Source of the DNA: Sulfopaludibacter sp035606355
Lineage (GTDB): Bacteria > Acidobacteriota > Terriglobia > Bryobacterales > Bryobacteraceae
Assembly (NCBI GenBank): GCA_035606355.1
Contig: DATNFO010000039.1
Span: 103,807-167,806, forward strand
Length of the DNA stretch: 64,000 nt
Reading direction: 5' to 3'
The translations under genes were made by a program, and so were the position numbers. Numbering within the stretch: position 1 is the first letter of the stretch; every line of letters begins with the position of its first letter. Of the stretch, positions 16,738 to 25,378 are shown piece by piece. Below the pieces are notes generated by a model. That model searched no databases, had not been told where the DNA came from, and saw nothing but the letters and a program-made list of their open reading frames with translations.

Positions 16738-17190
16738 ATGAACAAGATCACCCCGTTTCTCTGGTTCAACGACAACGCCGAGGACGCCGCCGCGTTCTAT
16801 CTCTCTGTATTTCCCGACGCGAAGAAACTCGGCGAGCTTCGTTCGAGCGGCGTGGGACCCTGGCCCGCCGGAAAGATCGCGACCATCACCATCGAACTGA
16901 TGGGGCAGCCAATGACCTTCCTCAACGGCGGACCCACGCACGCGCTCACGCCCGCCTTCTCGTATTCCGTCTCCTGCAAGGACCAGGACGAAATCGACCG
17001 CTACTGGAACAAGCTGCTCGAAGGCGGCACGCCCAATGCCTGCGGCTGGCTCACGGACAAGTTCGGCCTGTGCTGGCAGATTGTGCCGGAGAACATCGGC
17101 GAGATCCTGAAACATCCCAAAGCGATGGCTGCCATGATGGAGATGGTAAAGTTCGATATCGCCACACTGGAAGCCGCCGCGCGGGAGTAA
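16738..17190 (+). CDS. VOC-superfamily protein, PhnB-like
   Basis: A 150-aa protein of the PhnB-like branch of the VOC (glyoxalase/dioxygenase) superfamily. It starts MNKITPFLWFNDNAEDAAAFY, has the family-typical MTFLNGGPTHALTPAFSYSV strand and the FGLCWQIVPENIGEILK ending of the fold. The catalytic or binding partner is not known for this branch, which is often annotated as a 3-demethylubiquinone methyltransferase-like protein, a label that is probably wrong. It ends 12 bp from the converging ADOP gene and stands alone behind the repeat gap. Confidence 0.88.
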   Translation: MNKITPFLWFNDNAEDAAAFYLSVFPDAKKLGELRSSGVGPWPAGKIATITIELMGQPMTFLNGGPTHALTPAFSYSVSCKDQDEIDRYWNKLLEGGTPNACGWLTDKFGLCWQIVPENIGEILKHPKAMAAMMEMVKFDIATLEAAARE

Positions 17191-17202
17191 CCAACGACGC
17201 AG

Positions 17203-19740
17203 TCAGCCGCACCGCAGGAATTCGAGCGGGTCGACCCGCAAAGCCCGCCGCGCCGGTCCCAGAGCTGCGAGGGTGCCGGCCGCTCCGAGAACGGCAATCA
17301 CCGCCGCAAAACTGGCTGGGTCGGACGGGTGCAGTCCGGGCACAAGAAAGATTGCGAGCGGCCGCGTCACCAACAGCGCGAAAGCCAGCCCGATCCCGAC
17401 ACCTGCGGCCCACAGGCGGGCGAAGTCGCCGAGGACCAGGATCGTCACATCCTTTGACGTGGCCCCCACCGCGACGCGAATGCCAATTTCGCGACGGCGC
17501 AGCGTGATCGAATAGGCCAGCACACCGGAGACGCCGATCAGCGACAAACCCAGCGCAAGCACGCCGATGCTTCCCATCAGGGCCGCCCCCACCTGCGACG
17601 GCAAAAAAGCGAACCCAATGCCGGCAAACATCGTCTCGACTTCGAGGCCGGCCGAAGGCTCCGCTTGCCGCAATGCCTGCCGCACAGCCGCGATTTGCCC
17701 TGCCGGCGCGCTGCTGCTCCGGACTACGAACTGGATGCGCATCCGGTCGTTGCGGATCTGGGCCAGCGGCTCGTAAAGCTGCGGCCGCGGATTCTCGCCG
17801 ATCGTCATGTTCTTCGTCGCCCGAACCACCCCGGCGATGGTATACACTGCCTTTGCTGGTCCCCAGACAAACGCGGCGCCCAGGGCCTTGCGGCCCCCCA
17901 GATACTGGCGGACGAACACATCGTTGACGATCACCACGCGCGTCGCGCCGTTATCTTGCGGTCCGAATGCGCGACCCTGAAGGACGGGGATATCCATCGC
18001 GCGGAAATAGTCTGGCGTCACCGCGTTCCAGTTAAACTGCACGTGCCGCCTCTCGCCGTTATCCTGGAACGTTATGTCTGATCCGAAAGAGGTGCTGTCG
18101 GTGAACGGAATAATTCGGGCAGCGGCCGCGAACGTGACGCCCGGAATTTCGTGCAGCCTATCCAGAGCGCGGCCGGCGAAGAAGTTGATCGCCGGGATCT
18201 CCTTGTATCTGGCCGGCGGCAGGTAAACGTCGGCACGAATGGTGTGGCGGACGTCGAACCCGGGACCGAGAGAGGTGGAGCGCGCGAGGTTCTTCAGGAA
18301 TAACGCGGTCGTCGTCAGTACGACGAAAGAGACCGCGATTTGCGCGATTACCAGCACCCGCCGCATGCGCAGCTTCCGCTCCCGATGCATCCCGGCGGAA
18401 AGAGACTGCCGCACGGACTGCCATGCCGGCACAAGGCCGCTCGATACCGCTGAAACTACGGCCAGCACAGCCGCGTAGCCTGCCACCCGCCAGTCGGGAT
18501 CGATGCGGAGGCGGATCGGCACCGGAAACGGCAGCGGGACGGATGCCGCGGCTTTGGCGGCGATGAGCGCGAGAAAAAATCCCAGACCCGCACCCGCGAT
18601 CGAGAGGAGCAGACTCTCCGCCAGAAGTTGTTGCAGGAGCCGGCCACGGCTCGCGCCCAAGGCCAGGCGTGTCGCAATTTCCTGCCGGCGGGATGCGGCT
18701 CGTGCCAAAAGCAGATTGGCCACATTCACGCAACCGATGATCAGAACCAGGCCGGCAATCACCAGCAGCGCCCCGAAGAAGAGAAATACGGCGGCTGCCT
18801 GGCCGTCCATTTTCAGGCGAGCAATTCCGGCGATTGGGGTGGCATGAAGGCGCCGGTTCAATGGATCGCCCGGAGGAAACTCCCGATTCAGGCGTTCCCC
18901 GAGTGCCGGCATCGCAGCGTTCACCTGCCCCACTGTCGTCCCGGGTTTGAGACGCGCGTATGCCGCCAGAATAGTCCCGTCGATGTATGTGGGGACAAAT
19001 ACGTCCGGAGTATATCCGAACCCTATGAGACTTCGGTAGTCGTCCGGCAGGATGCCGAGCACGGTGTAAAGGCGTCCATCCAAGCGGATCGTCCTGCCCG
19101 GAACTTTGGGATCGCCGGCGAACTGTGTGCGCCAGAAGCGGGGGCTGAGGACAGCCACCTCGTCGGGATCGGATTCATTCCAGCCGCGCCCGAGCGCTAC
19201 CGGGACGCCGAGCGCAGTGAAGTAGTTCTTGGTCGCCTGCAGAGCGAAGACGCGCCGGGTCTCCGACCCATCGTTGAAATTGACGAAGCTCTCCTCGTTC
19301 TCCCCCGCGACGTCATCGAAGACGCCGCTGCGGCGAAGGGCATTGATGGTGGCTGCCTGCATGTGGCTGTTGCCGTCCTGCTGCACATAGACCACCGAGC
19401 CGGCGTCGCGCACCGAGGGCTCGCTCAAAAGAAACTCAACCGCGAGGGGAAAAATGGCGGTGTTGATTCCAATCCCAAGTCCCAGCGAAACCAGCGCCGC
19501 TAATACAAAGCCAGGGTTCTTACGCAGCGTGCGTACGGCGAGAACCAGGTCACGCCAGAGATTCTCGGCACGGTTGAATCTCCATAGGTCGAAGGCCTGC
19601 TCCCGGATGAGCCCGGCATTGCCGAACGGAATCGGATTGCCGGCTGCGGACGCCATTTCCCGGTGGAACGCGATTTCCTCCTCCAGGTCCCGCGCGAGCC
19701 GGCGGCGTCGCAGAAATTTTAGAAGAACGCGCCGGATCAT
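17203..19740 (-). CDS. ADOP-family permease with N-terminal prefix domain
   Basis: Inner-membrane MacB/FtsX-like permease of 845 aa. It starts with a basic, charged prefix (FLRRRRLARDLEEEIAFHRE) characteristic of ADOP proteins, then an N-terminal helix, a MacB periplasmic core and an FtsX block (about 300-420). A second periplasmic core and a C-terminal FtsX block end GPARRALRVDPLEFLRCG. The ATG lies in an ATGA overlap with the upstream PadR gene (19737-19740), so translation is coupled. This PadR-ADOP arrangement is a known acidobacterial pairing (TIGR03433/TIGR03434). No ATPase subunit is adjacent. Substrate unknown. Confidence 0.93.
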   Translation of the reverse strand: MIRRVLLKFLRRRRLARDLEEEIAFHREMASAAGNPIPFGNAGLIREQAFDLWRFNRAENLWRDLVLAVRTLRKNPGFVLAALVSLGLGIGINTAIFPLAVEFLLSEPSVRDAGSVVYVQQDGNSHMQAATINALRRSGVFDDVAGENEESFVNFNDGSETRRVFALQATKNYFTALGVPVALGRGWNESDPDEVAVLSPRFWRTQFAGDPKVPGRTIRLDGRLYTVLGILPDDYRSLIGFGYTPDVFVPTYIDGTILAAYARLKPGTTVGQVNAAMPALGERLNREFPPGDPLNRRLHATPIAGIARLKMDGQAAAVFLFFGALLVIAGLVLIIGCVNVANLLLARAASRRQEIATRLALGASRGRLLQQLLAESLLLSIAGAGLGFFLALIAAKAAASVPLPFPVPIRLRIDPDWRVAGYAAVLAVVSAVSSGLVPAWQSVRQSLSAGMHRERKLRMRRVLVIAQIAVSFVVLTTTALFLKNLARSTSLGPGFDVRHTIRADVYLPPARYKEIPAINFFAGRALDRLHEIPGVTFAAAARIIPFTDSTSFGSDITFQDNGERRHVQFNWNAVTPDYFRAMDIPVLQGRAFGPQDNGATRVVIVNDVFVRQYLGGRKALGAAFVWGPAKAVYTIAGVVRATKNMTIGENPRPQLYEPLAQIRNDRMRIQFVVRSSSAPAGQIAAVRQALRQAEPSAGLEVETMFAGIGFAFLPSQVGAALMGSIGVLALGLSLIGVSGVLAYSITLRRREIGIRVAVGATSKDVTILVLGDFARLWAAGVGIGLAFALLVTRPLAIFLVPGLHPSDPASFAAVIAVLGAAGTLAALGPARRALRVDPLEFLRCG

Positions 19741-20078
19741 CGGGGTTCCCTCGCCAGAACCCGGTCCACTGCGGCCGAGAGCCGTTCCCAGGTCTCCTGC
19801 TGTTCGGCGATCAACTTTTGGCCGCGCCTGGTGATCTTGTAGTATTTAGCCTTGCGGTTGTTGTCGGATACGCCCCAAGAGGCTGAAATGGCGCCATTGA
19901 GTTCGAGGCGATAGAGGGCTGGGTAAAGCGAGCCCTCCTCCACCTTGAGCACCTCGTCCGAGAGCAGATGAATGGTTTGCGCGATGGCATAACCATGTAG
20001 CGGACCGCGGCTCACTGCGTGCAAAATCAGCAGGTCCAGCGTGCCCTGAAGGAGCGTGGGAGTCGTAGACTTGGCCAT
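19737..20078 (-). CDS. PadR-family regulator paired with ADOP permease
   Basis: A 113-aa PadR-type winged-helix protein: LLQGTLDLLILHAVSRGPLHGYAIAQ and VEEGSLYPALYRLE are the conserved DNA-binding helices, and RRGQKLIAEQQETWERLSAAV is the C-terminal dimerisation helix. It matches the acidobacterial PadR type that precedes ADOP permeases and overlaps the permease start. A Shine-Dalgarno AGGAAA (20084-20089, minus strand) lies 5 nt before the ATG. It probably represses its own operon. Confidence 0.93.
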   Translation of the reverse strand: MAKSTTPTLLQGTLDLLILHAVSRGPLHGYAIAQTIHLLSDEVLKVEEGSLYPALYRLELNGAISASWGVSDNNRKAKYYKITRRGQKLIAEQQETWERLSAAVDRVLAREPR

Positions 20079-20091
20079 AGTTGCTTTCCTG

Positions 20092-20134
20092 GATGATCTA
20101 CGGAAGCCAAGCCGGAAAAGTTCCCTAGATGATC
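20092..20134 (-). promoter_or_regulatory. GATGATC direct repeats upstream of PadR-ADOP operon
   Basis: Two copies of GATGATC at 20092-20098 and 20128-20134, 36 bp apart, lie just upstream of the PadR start. Each has partial two-fold symmetry (TAGATGATCA-like). This is where a PadR autorepressor site would be expected; the link is an inference. Confidence 0.3.
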
Positions 20135-20211
20135 AAGGGCAGAAAGCCTCGGACCGTAGTCCACCCCTAAACTCACCCGAACGTGAGTCCCGAGGACAGT
20201 TCCAACTCAGC

Positions 20212-20496
20212 TCAAACCAGGCGCAGGATTTCGCGGCTGCCGGTAATCCAAAGCTCGGTGTAACCGGCCATTCGCTCGCGGTATAACGCGCTGCCCATGG
20301 TTTCCTGCATTCGTTTCTCAAATTCCGCGAGGCTTTCAGCGGTGTGCTCCATGACGACACGGTTGAAATCGCCGGTGACATCGGTCATCACCCGCGCGCC
20401 CGGCATTTCAAACGCGGCCATTGCCACTTTCAGTTGTGCTGCCAGCTTGCCGGCGGAACCCGGCTTTGCGATGAATGTATTTCGGATAACGAACAT
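20212..20496 (-). CDS. Small dimeric alpha/beta-barrel protein (ABM/NIPSNAP-like)
   Basis: A 94-aa protein beginning MFVIRNTFIAKPGSAGKLAAQL, with the beta-alpha-beta-beta pattern of small dimeric ferredoxin-like barrels (antibiotic-biosynthesis monooxygenase/NIPSNAP class). The second strand is DFNRVVMEH and the last is TELWITGSREILR. No catalytic residues stand out. It has its own promoter space on both sides (132 bp to the PadR gene, 101 bp to the divergent VOC gene). Fold assignment is moderate; function unknown. Confidence 0.65.
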   Translation of the reverse strand: MFVIRNTFIAKPGSAGKLAAQLKVAMAAFEMPGARVMTDVTGDFNRVVMEHTAESLAEFEKRMQETMGSALYRERMAGYTELWITGSREILRLV

Positions 20497-20597
20497 GGCT
20501 TCTCTCCCGTCGAGTCATTCTGACGCGTTGACCGGCCGGAAGCAAGTCAAGTGCGACCGCGGGCGTTCGACGATAGGACACCTTGTAGATTGGACGT

Positions 20598-21035
20598 ATG
20601 GCGCTCAAACGGATGGACAACATAGGAATCGTCGTCGATGACCTTGAAGGGACGATTGACTTCTTTCGCGACCTCGGCCTCGAGCTCGAAGGCCGGGCCA
20701 CGATCGAAGGAGAATGGGCAGGACGTGTCACTGGATTGAACGGCCAGCGCGTCGAGATTGCCATGATGCGCACGCCGGACGGCCACGGCCGGCTCGAGCT
20801 CTCCCGTTTCCTCACGCCGCCTGCCGTCGCAGATCACCGCAACGCCCCGGTGAACGCTCTCGGCTACCTCCGCGTCATGTTCGCCGTGGACGATATCGAC
20901 GAGACGCTGGAAAGGCTCCGCAAACGCGGCGCGCAGCTCGTAGGCGAAGTAGTCCGGTATAAAGACGCGTATCGGCTCTGCTATATCCGCGGCCCTGAAG
21001 GGCTTCTCATCGGACTCGCCCAGGAACTCAGCTGA
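20598..21035 (+). CDS. VOC-superfamily (glyoxalase-like) protein
   Basis: A 145-aa two-module VOC protein: MDNIGIVVDDLEGTIDFFRDLGL opens the first beta-alpha-beta-beta-beta unit, LGYLRVMFAVDDIDETLERL opens the second, and YIRGPEGLLIGLAQEL closes it, with Glu/His-type metal positions plausible but not certain. No Shine-Dalgarno sequence is visible. TAGATT (20586-20591) lies 6 nt before the ATG, so this may be another leaderless gene. A disrupted helical frame overlaps its last bases. Confidence 0.87.
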   Translation: MALKRMDNIGIVVDDLEGTIDFFRDLGLELEGRATIEGEWAGRVTGLNGQRVEIAMMRTPDGHGRLELSRFLTPPAVADHRNAPVNALGYLRVMFAVDDIDETLERLRKRGAQLVGEVVRYKDAYRLCYIRGPEGLLIGLAQELS

Positions 21036-21455
21036 AGCGCAAGACGAAGGCGTCCGTTCCTGACGCGCCCATTCACACGAGTCCCGAAATAAACTTTTCC
21101 CCACCGCGCCATCGCAGTTCCTTGCCGGCATCGCTCTGGGGCGCCATTCGCACGATTCGCGACGACAAGCTCTACAAGACCGTCAGTCCCACGTGCTACG
21201 CAAGCCGTCCCACTCCTGCGCGAAAAGGCCCAACTCATCGCCGGCACCGTCAGCTCGTACATCAAGGACCTGGCCGAGTTCCGCACCGGCAAGGGTTACC
21301 ACCGCAAAGCCAAGAGCCTCGCGCGCCGGGCTATGGACGTCCTCCGCAAGTTCGAAGACCTGATCGCGAACGGTCCGGCAGGCCAGGAATGGAACTACTT
21401 CGGCGCAACCCTCAAACACCTCCGCGACATCCTCGATCGAGCCCAGGAAAAGTAG
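21032..21455 (+). pseudogene. Frameshifted gene for a small helical protein
   Basis: Two adjacent frames together read as one protein. Frame A runs without stop from about 21032 (KRKTKASVPDAP ... SLWGAIRTIRDDKLYKT) to about 21195. From about 21198 the sense continues one frame over: TQAVPLLREKAQLIAGTV, RTGKGYHRKAKSLARR and DILDRAQEK, to TAG at 21455. The second frame has no usable start codon upstream, and lysine/arginine/alanine patterning in both halves is protein-like. A single-base change near 21190-21205 would restore one reading frame of about 140 aa. No obvious ATG exists at the 5' end (CTG at 21032). Family not recognised. Confidence 0.55.
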
Positions 21456-21477
21456 AACTCCTTGCAATCCCGCCCCT

Positions 21478-21895
21478 AGAACCGCTCCCTGTTTCCGTAT
21501 CCCCGGCACCGTTTACCGCTCCCTTACGGGTCGGTGAAAAGCTCGAATTGTTTTCTTGACGCATTCAAACGCACTCGAATCCCCGGCACCTTTTACCGCT
21601 CCCTTACGGTCACGGCTCCGTATGTGGTTGATGCTGCTAGCGGAGCCGCGACCGTTAGGAAGCGGTAAAAGGTGCATCGAAAGGCGATTGGAGTGCGACG
21701 AGAACAGCAGCCGGATTTCTCCACAAGCCCGTTAGGAAGCGGTAAAAGGTGTATCGAAAGGCGAATGAATCGCGACGAGAACGGCAGCCGGATTTTTTCA
21801 CGAGCCCGTCAGGAAGCGGTAAAACGTGCATCGAAAGGCGAATGAATCGCGACGACAGCGACAGCCGGATTTCTCCACAAACCCGTCGAAAGCCG
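21478..21895. repeat. Inverted-repeat element with 77-bp tandem half-units (copy 3)
   Basis: This covers most of the gap 21456-22027. The inverted repeat has arms 21586-21620 and 21641-21675 (35 nt, 3 mismatches) around a 20-nt loop (21621-21640). That loop is the near-reverse-complement of the copy 1 loop, so the element is inverted relative to copy 1. Half-units follow with an exact 77-bp period (CCGG at 21711, 21788 and 21865). The rest of the gap, 21896-22027, has no clear gene; a TATCAT at 21970-21975 could serve the RND operon. Confidence 0.8.
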
Positions 21896-22027
21896 AACCA
21901 CAGCCCTAGCCATAAAGAGCTACTATCACCTGCCCCTGCTGCGTCATCCCTATCTGTAGTCGCTCCAGTATCATAGAGCTATAGCAGACCTGTCAGCGCC
22001 GCCGTAGCCGCTGCACCTTTTACCAGC

Positions 22028-25000
22028 ATGTGGATAGTCCGACTCGCCCTTAGGCGTCCTTATACTTTCGTTGTCATGGCCGTGCTCATCGCCATTCTCG
22101 GCGTGAGCGCCATCGTGTCGATGCCCGTCGACATTTTCCCCTACATCGATATCCCCGTCGTCAGCATCGTCTGGAACTACGGCGGCCTCAACCCGGTCGA
22201 GATGGAAAAGCGAATGGTCACCATCTTCGAGCGGGCTATGACCACCACGGTCAACGATATCGAGCACATCGAATCGCAGTCCTACAGCGGCGTCTCCGTC
22301 ACCCGCGTCTATTTCCAGCCGGGCGCCAAAGTGGAGCTCGCCCTCAGCCAGATCACCGCCATCTCGCAGACCCTCCTCCGCCCGTTCCCGCCCGGCACTA
22401 CGCCGCCGAGCATCATCAAATACGATGCCTCCAGCGTCCCAATTATCCAGCTCGGCCTCGAAAGCAAAACCCTCAGCGAGCAGGAGCTCTTCGACCTAGG
22501 CCAGAACTTCATCCGCACTCAGCTCGCCACCATTCAGGGCGCGGCCGTGCCCCTCCCCTATGGCGGCCGCTTCCGCAACGTCAGCGTGGATCTCATCCCG
22601 GACCAACTCTACGCCAAGGGCATGTCGCCTATCGATGTATCCAACGCGCTCGGCAGCCAGAACCTCATCCTGCCCGCCGGCACCGCCAAAATCGGCGACA
22701 AGGAATATCAGGTGGCGCTGAATTCCAGCCCGCGCGTGCTGGACCAGATGAACGCTCTCCCCGTGAAAGTGGTCAACGGCGCGACGGTCTACCTACGCGA
22801 CGTGGCGCAGGTCCACGACGGCTACTCGCCGCAAACCAGCATCGTGCGCACCAACGGCAGCCGCGGCGCGCTGCTCACCGTGCTCCGCAGCGGCAAGGCG
22901 TCCACCCTCTCCGTCGTCAACAATGTCAAGAAAGCGCTCCCGAAAATCCTCGCCGGCGTCACGCCTGAGCTTCACGTGCGCGAGCTCTTCGATCAATCCC
23001 TGTTCGTCCGTGCCGCCATCGCCGGTGTGGTGCGCGAAGCCGTCATCGCCGCCGTCCTCACCGGCCTGATGATCCTCATCTTCCTGGGAAGCTGGCGCAG
23101 CACCATCATCGTCTGTATTTCGATTCCGCTCTCTATCCTCGTCTCGCTCATCGTCATGAGCATGCTGGGAGAGACCATCAACGTGATGACTCTCGGCGGA
23201 CTTGCGCTCGCCGTCGGCATTCTCGTCGACGATGCCACCGTCGAAATCGAAAACACGCACCGCAACATGGCGATGAAGAAGCCGCTCGTGCGCGCGGTGC
23301 TGGATGGCGCGCAGCAGATCGCGGCCCCCGCCTTCGTTTCCACGCTCTCTATCTGCATCGTGTTCGTTCCGGTGCTGCTGCTCACCGGCGCAGCCAAATA
23401 CCTGTTCACGCCGCTCGCCATGGCCGTGGTGTTCGCGATGATGGCCTCCTACTTCCTCTCGCGAACCCTCATCCCCACCATGGTGCATTACATGCTTCGC
23501 CCCGAAGTGAAGTTGTATGCGCAGGGCGCGCACGGCGAATCGGCCGGCGGCAAGGGTTTCATCTGGCGCGTGCATTACCTCTTCAATCGCCGGTTTGAGC
23601 TGATGCGCTCCTCCTACACCAGCCTGCTGCATTGGTGCCTGGACCATCGTGCGCCCGTGCTCATCGGCTTTTCCCTCTTCGTGGTTTGCTCGCTCGGACT
23701 TGCCGGATTTATTGGCGAGGACTTCTTTCCCACGGTCGATTCGGGCCAGATGCGGCTTCACGCGCGCGCTCCCTCCGGCACCCGCATCGAAGAAACGGAA
23801 GTCATCTTCGCCCAAATCGAAGATGAAATCCGGCGCGTCGTCCCGCAGCGCGAAATTCAGACCATCATCGATAACATCGGCCTTCCCAACGGCGGTTTCA
23901 ATCTCGCCTTCGGAGACAACCCGACGCTGGGAGTCGGCGACGGCGATATTCTCATCTCCCTCAACCCGGAAGAGCACGGGTCCACCGCCGCATACACCGA
24001 TCAGCTCCGCAAAGATCTGCACGAGAAATTCCCGGACGTCGTTTTCTTCTTCGAAGCCGCGAATATCACGAACCAGATTCTCAACTTCGGTCTGCCCGCG
24101 CCCATCGATGTGCAGGTGGTAGGCCGTAACGCCGACGTGAACTACGGCATCGCCCAGCAGTTGCAGCGCGAAATCGCGCGCGTGCCGGGCGCAGCCGACG
24201 TGCACATTCATCAGGTGGTCGATTGGCCGCAAATCCAGGTGAACGTGGATCGCACTAAAGCCGGACAAGTCGGCCTGAGCCAGCGCGATGTCAGTAACAG
24301 CCTGCTGGTCTCGCTTACCGGCAGCGGGCAGATCGCGCCTACGCAGTGGCTGGATTGGCGCACCGGCGTGAGTTACAACGTCACCGTGCAGACTCCGCAG
24401 TACCGCATCAATTCCGTGGACGCCCTCCTGCGCACTCCCGTCGCGCCGCTGAATGGCGCCATGGTTCAGAACACCGCCAACTCGCAGGCCGGTTTGTCGA
24501 ACGCGGGCAACTCATTCACCGGCGCGGCGCCGAACCAGAGCTCCGCCGCGTACGCGAATCCCGGCGCGGCCGCCGGCAATCCGCAATTGCTTGAGAACCT
24601 GGCGTCGCTTGACCGTTCCGTGGCTCCCGAGATTGTCAACCATTACAACGTTCAGCCGGTCTTCGATGTCTACGCCAACGTCGATCGCCGCGACCTCGGC
24701 AGCGTGGGCTCGGCGGTCGAGAAAATCGTCGCCAACGCTTCGGCCAAGCTGCCCCGCGGCACTACCATCGATCTGCGCGGCCAGATCTCGACGATGGAGA
24801 ACTCGTTTTACCGCCTCGGCATGGGCATGATTTTCGCCGTCGTTCTGGTTTACCTGCTGATGGCCGTCAACTTCCAATCGTGGCTGGACCCGTTCATCAT
24901 CCTGATGGCGCTGCCGGGCGCGCTCGCCGGAATCATTTGGATGCTCTTCCTGACGCAGACCACCTTCAGCGTGCCGTCGCTGATGGGCTCCATCATGTGC

Positions 25001-25378
25001 ATCGGCGTGGCCACCGCGAACAGCATTCTGATGGTGGTTTTCGCCAATGACCAGCGCGAGGAAGGCATGGATGCGCGCTCCGCCGCTCTTTCCGCCGGCC
25101 ACACGCGCATACGCCCCGTCATTATGACCGCCACCGCCATGATCATCGGTATGATGCCGATGGCGCTCGGCCTCGGTGAAGGCGGCGAGCAGAACGCGCC
25201 TCTTGGCCGCGCCGTGATCGGCGGCTTGCTGCTGGCCACCATCACCACGCTGTTCGTCGTGCCGATGGTGTACAGCCTGTTGCGTAAGAAGCCCCCGGTG
25301 GATTTCGAGCGCAAAATTGTCGAAGAGGAACACGAATATTTGCGGGAGGACATGCTGCTTCCGGAGGACTTGCAATGA
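22028..25378 (+). CDS. RND-family (HAE1-type) efflux pump inner-membrane transporter
   Basis: Proton-driven inner-membrane exporter of 1116 aa. Twelve helices are arranged as in AcrB: the first at residues 8-32, a large periplasmic porter loop, helices 2-6 (about 330-500), a second loop and helices 8-12 (about 930-1095). The proton-relay aspartate pair is present in LAVGILVDDATVEIENTHR in helix 4. A non-conserved Ser/Ala/Asn-rich insertion (about residues 815-860) sits in the second porter loop. The stop overlaps the adaptor start (ATGA, 25375-25378). First gene of a complete pump-adaptor-outer membrane operon. Substrates unknown. Confidence 0.96.
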   Translation: MWIVRLALRRPYTFVVMAVLIAILGVSAIVSMPVDIFPYIDIPVVSIVWNYGGLNPVEMEKRMVTIFERAMTTTVNDIEHIESQSYSGVSVTRVYFQPGAKVELALSQITAISQTLLRPFPPGTTPPSIIKYDASSVPIIQLGLESKTLSEQELFDLGQNFIRTQLATIQGAAVPLPYGGRFRNVSVDLIPDQLYAKGMSPIDVSNALGSQNLILPAGTAKIGDKEYQVALNSSPRVLDQMNALPVKVVNGATVYLRDVAQVHDGYSPQTSIVRTNGSRGALLTVLRSGKASTLSVVNNVKKALPKILAGVTPELHVRELFDQSLFVRAAIAGVVREAVIAAVLTGLMILIFLGSWRSTIIVCISIPLSILVSLIVMSMLGETINVMTLGGLALAVGILVDDATVEIENTHRNMAMKKPLVRAVLDGAQQIAAPAFVSTLSICIVFVPVLLLTGAAKYLFTPLAMAVVFAMMASYFLSRTLIPTMVHYMLRPEVKLYAQGAHGESAGGKGFIWRVHYLFNRRFELMRSSYTSLLHWCLDHRAPVLIGFSLFVVCSLGLAGFIGEDFFPTVDSGQMRLHARAPSGTRIEETEVIFAQIEDEIRRVVPQREIQTIIDNIGLPNGGFNLAFGDNPTLGVGDGDILISLNPEEHGSTAAYTDQLRKDLHEKFPDVVFFFEAANITNQILNFGLPAPIDVQVVGRNADVNYGIAQQLQREIARVPGAADVHIHQVVDWPQIQVNVDRTKAGQVGLSQRDVSNSLLVSLTGSGQIAPTQWLDWRTGVSYNVTVQTPQYRINSVDALLRTPVAPLNGAMVQNTANSQAGLSNAGNSFTGAAPNQSSAAYANPGAAAGNPQLLENLASLDRSVAPEIVNHYNVQPVFDVYANVDRRDLGSVGSAVEKIVANASAKLPRGTTIDLRGQISTMENSFYRLGMGMIFAVVLVYLLMAVNFQSWLDPFIILMALPGALAGIIWMLFLTQTTFSVPSLMGSIMCIGVATANSILMVVFANDQREEGMDARSAALSAGHTRIRPVIMTATAMIIGMMPMALGLGEGGEQNAPLGRAVIGGLLLATITTLFVVPMVYSLLRKKPPVDFERKIVEEEHEYLREDMLLPEDLQ

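Noticed and set aside
21711..21895. Tandem units considered as a CRISPR array
   Set aside because: Units are 77 bp and conserved along their whole length, with no variable spacers and no cas genes nearby.
22793..24268. 491-codon His/Asp-rich frame antisense to the RND pump
   Set aside because: High-GC shadow frame lacking a start context; the + strand pump is certain.
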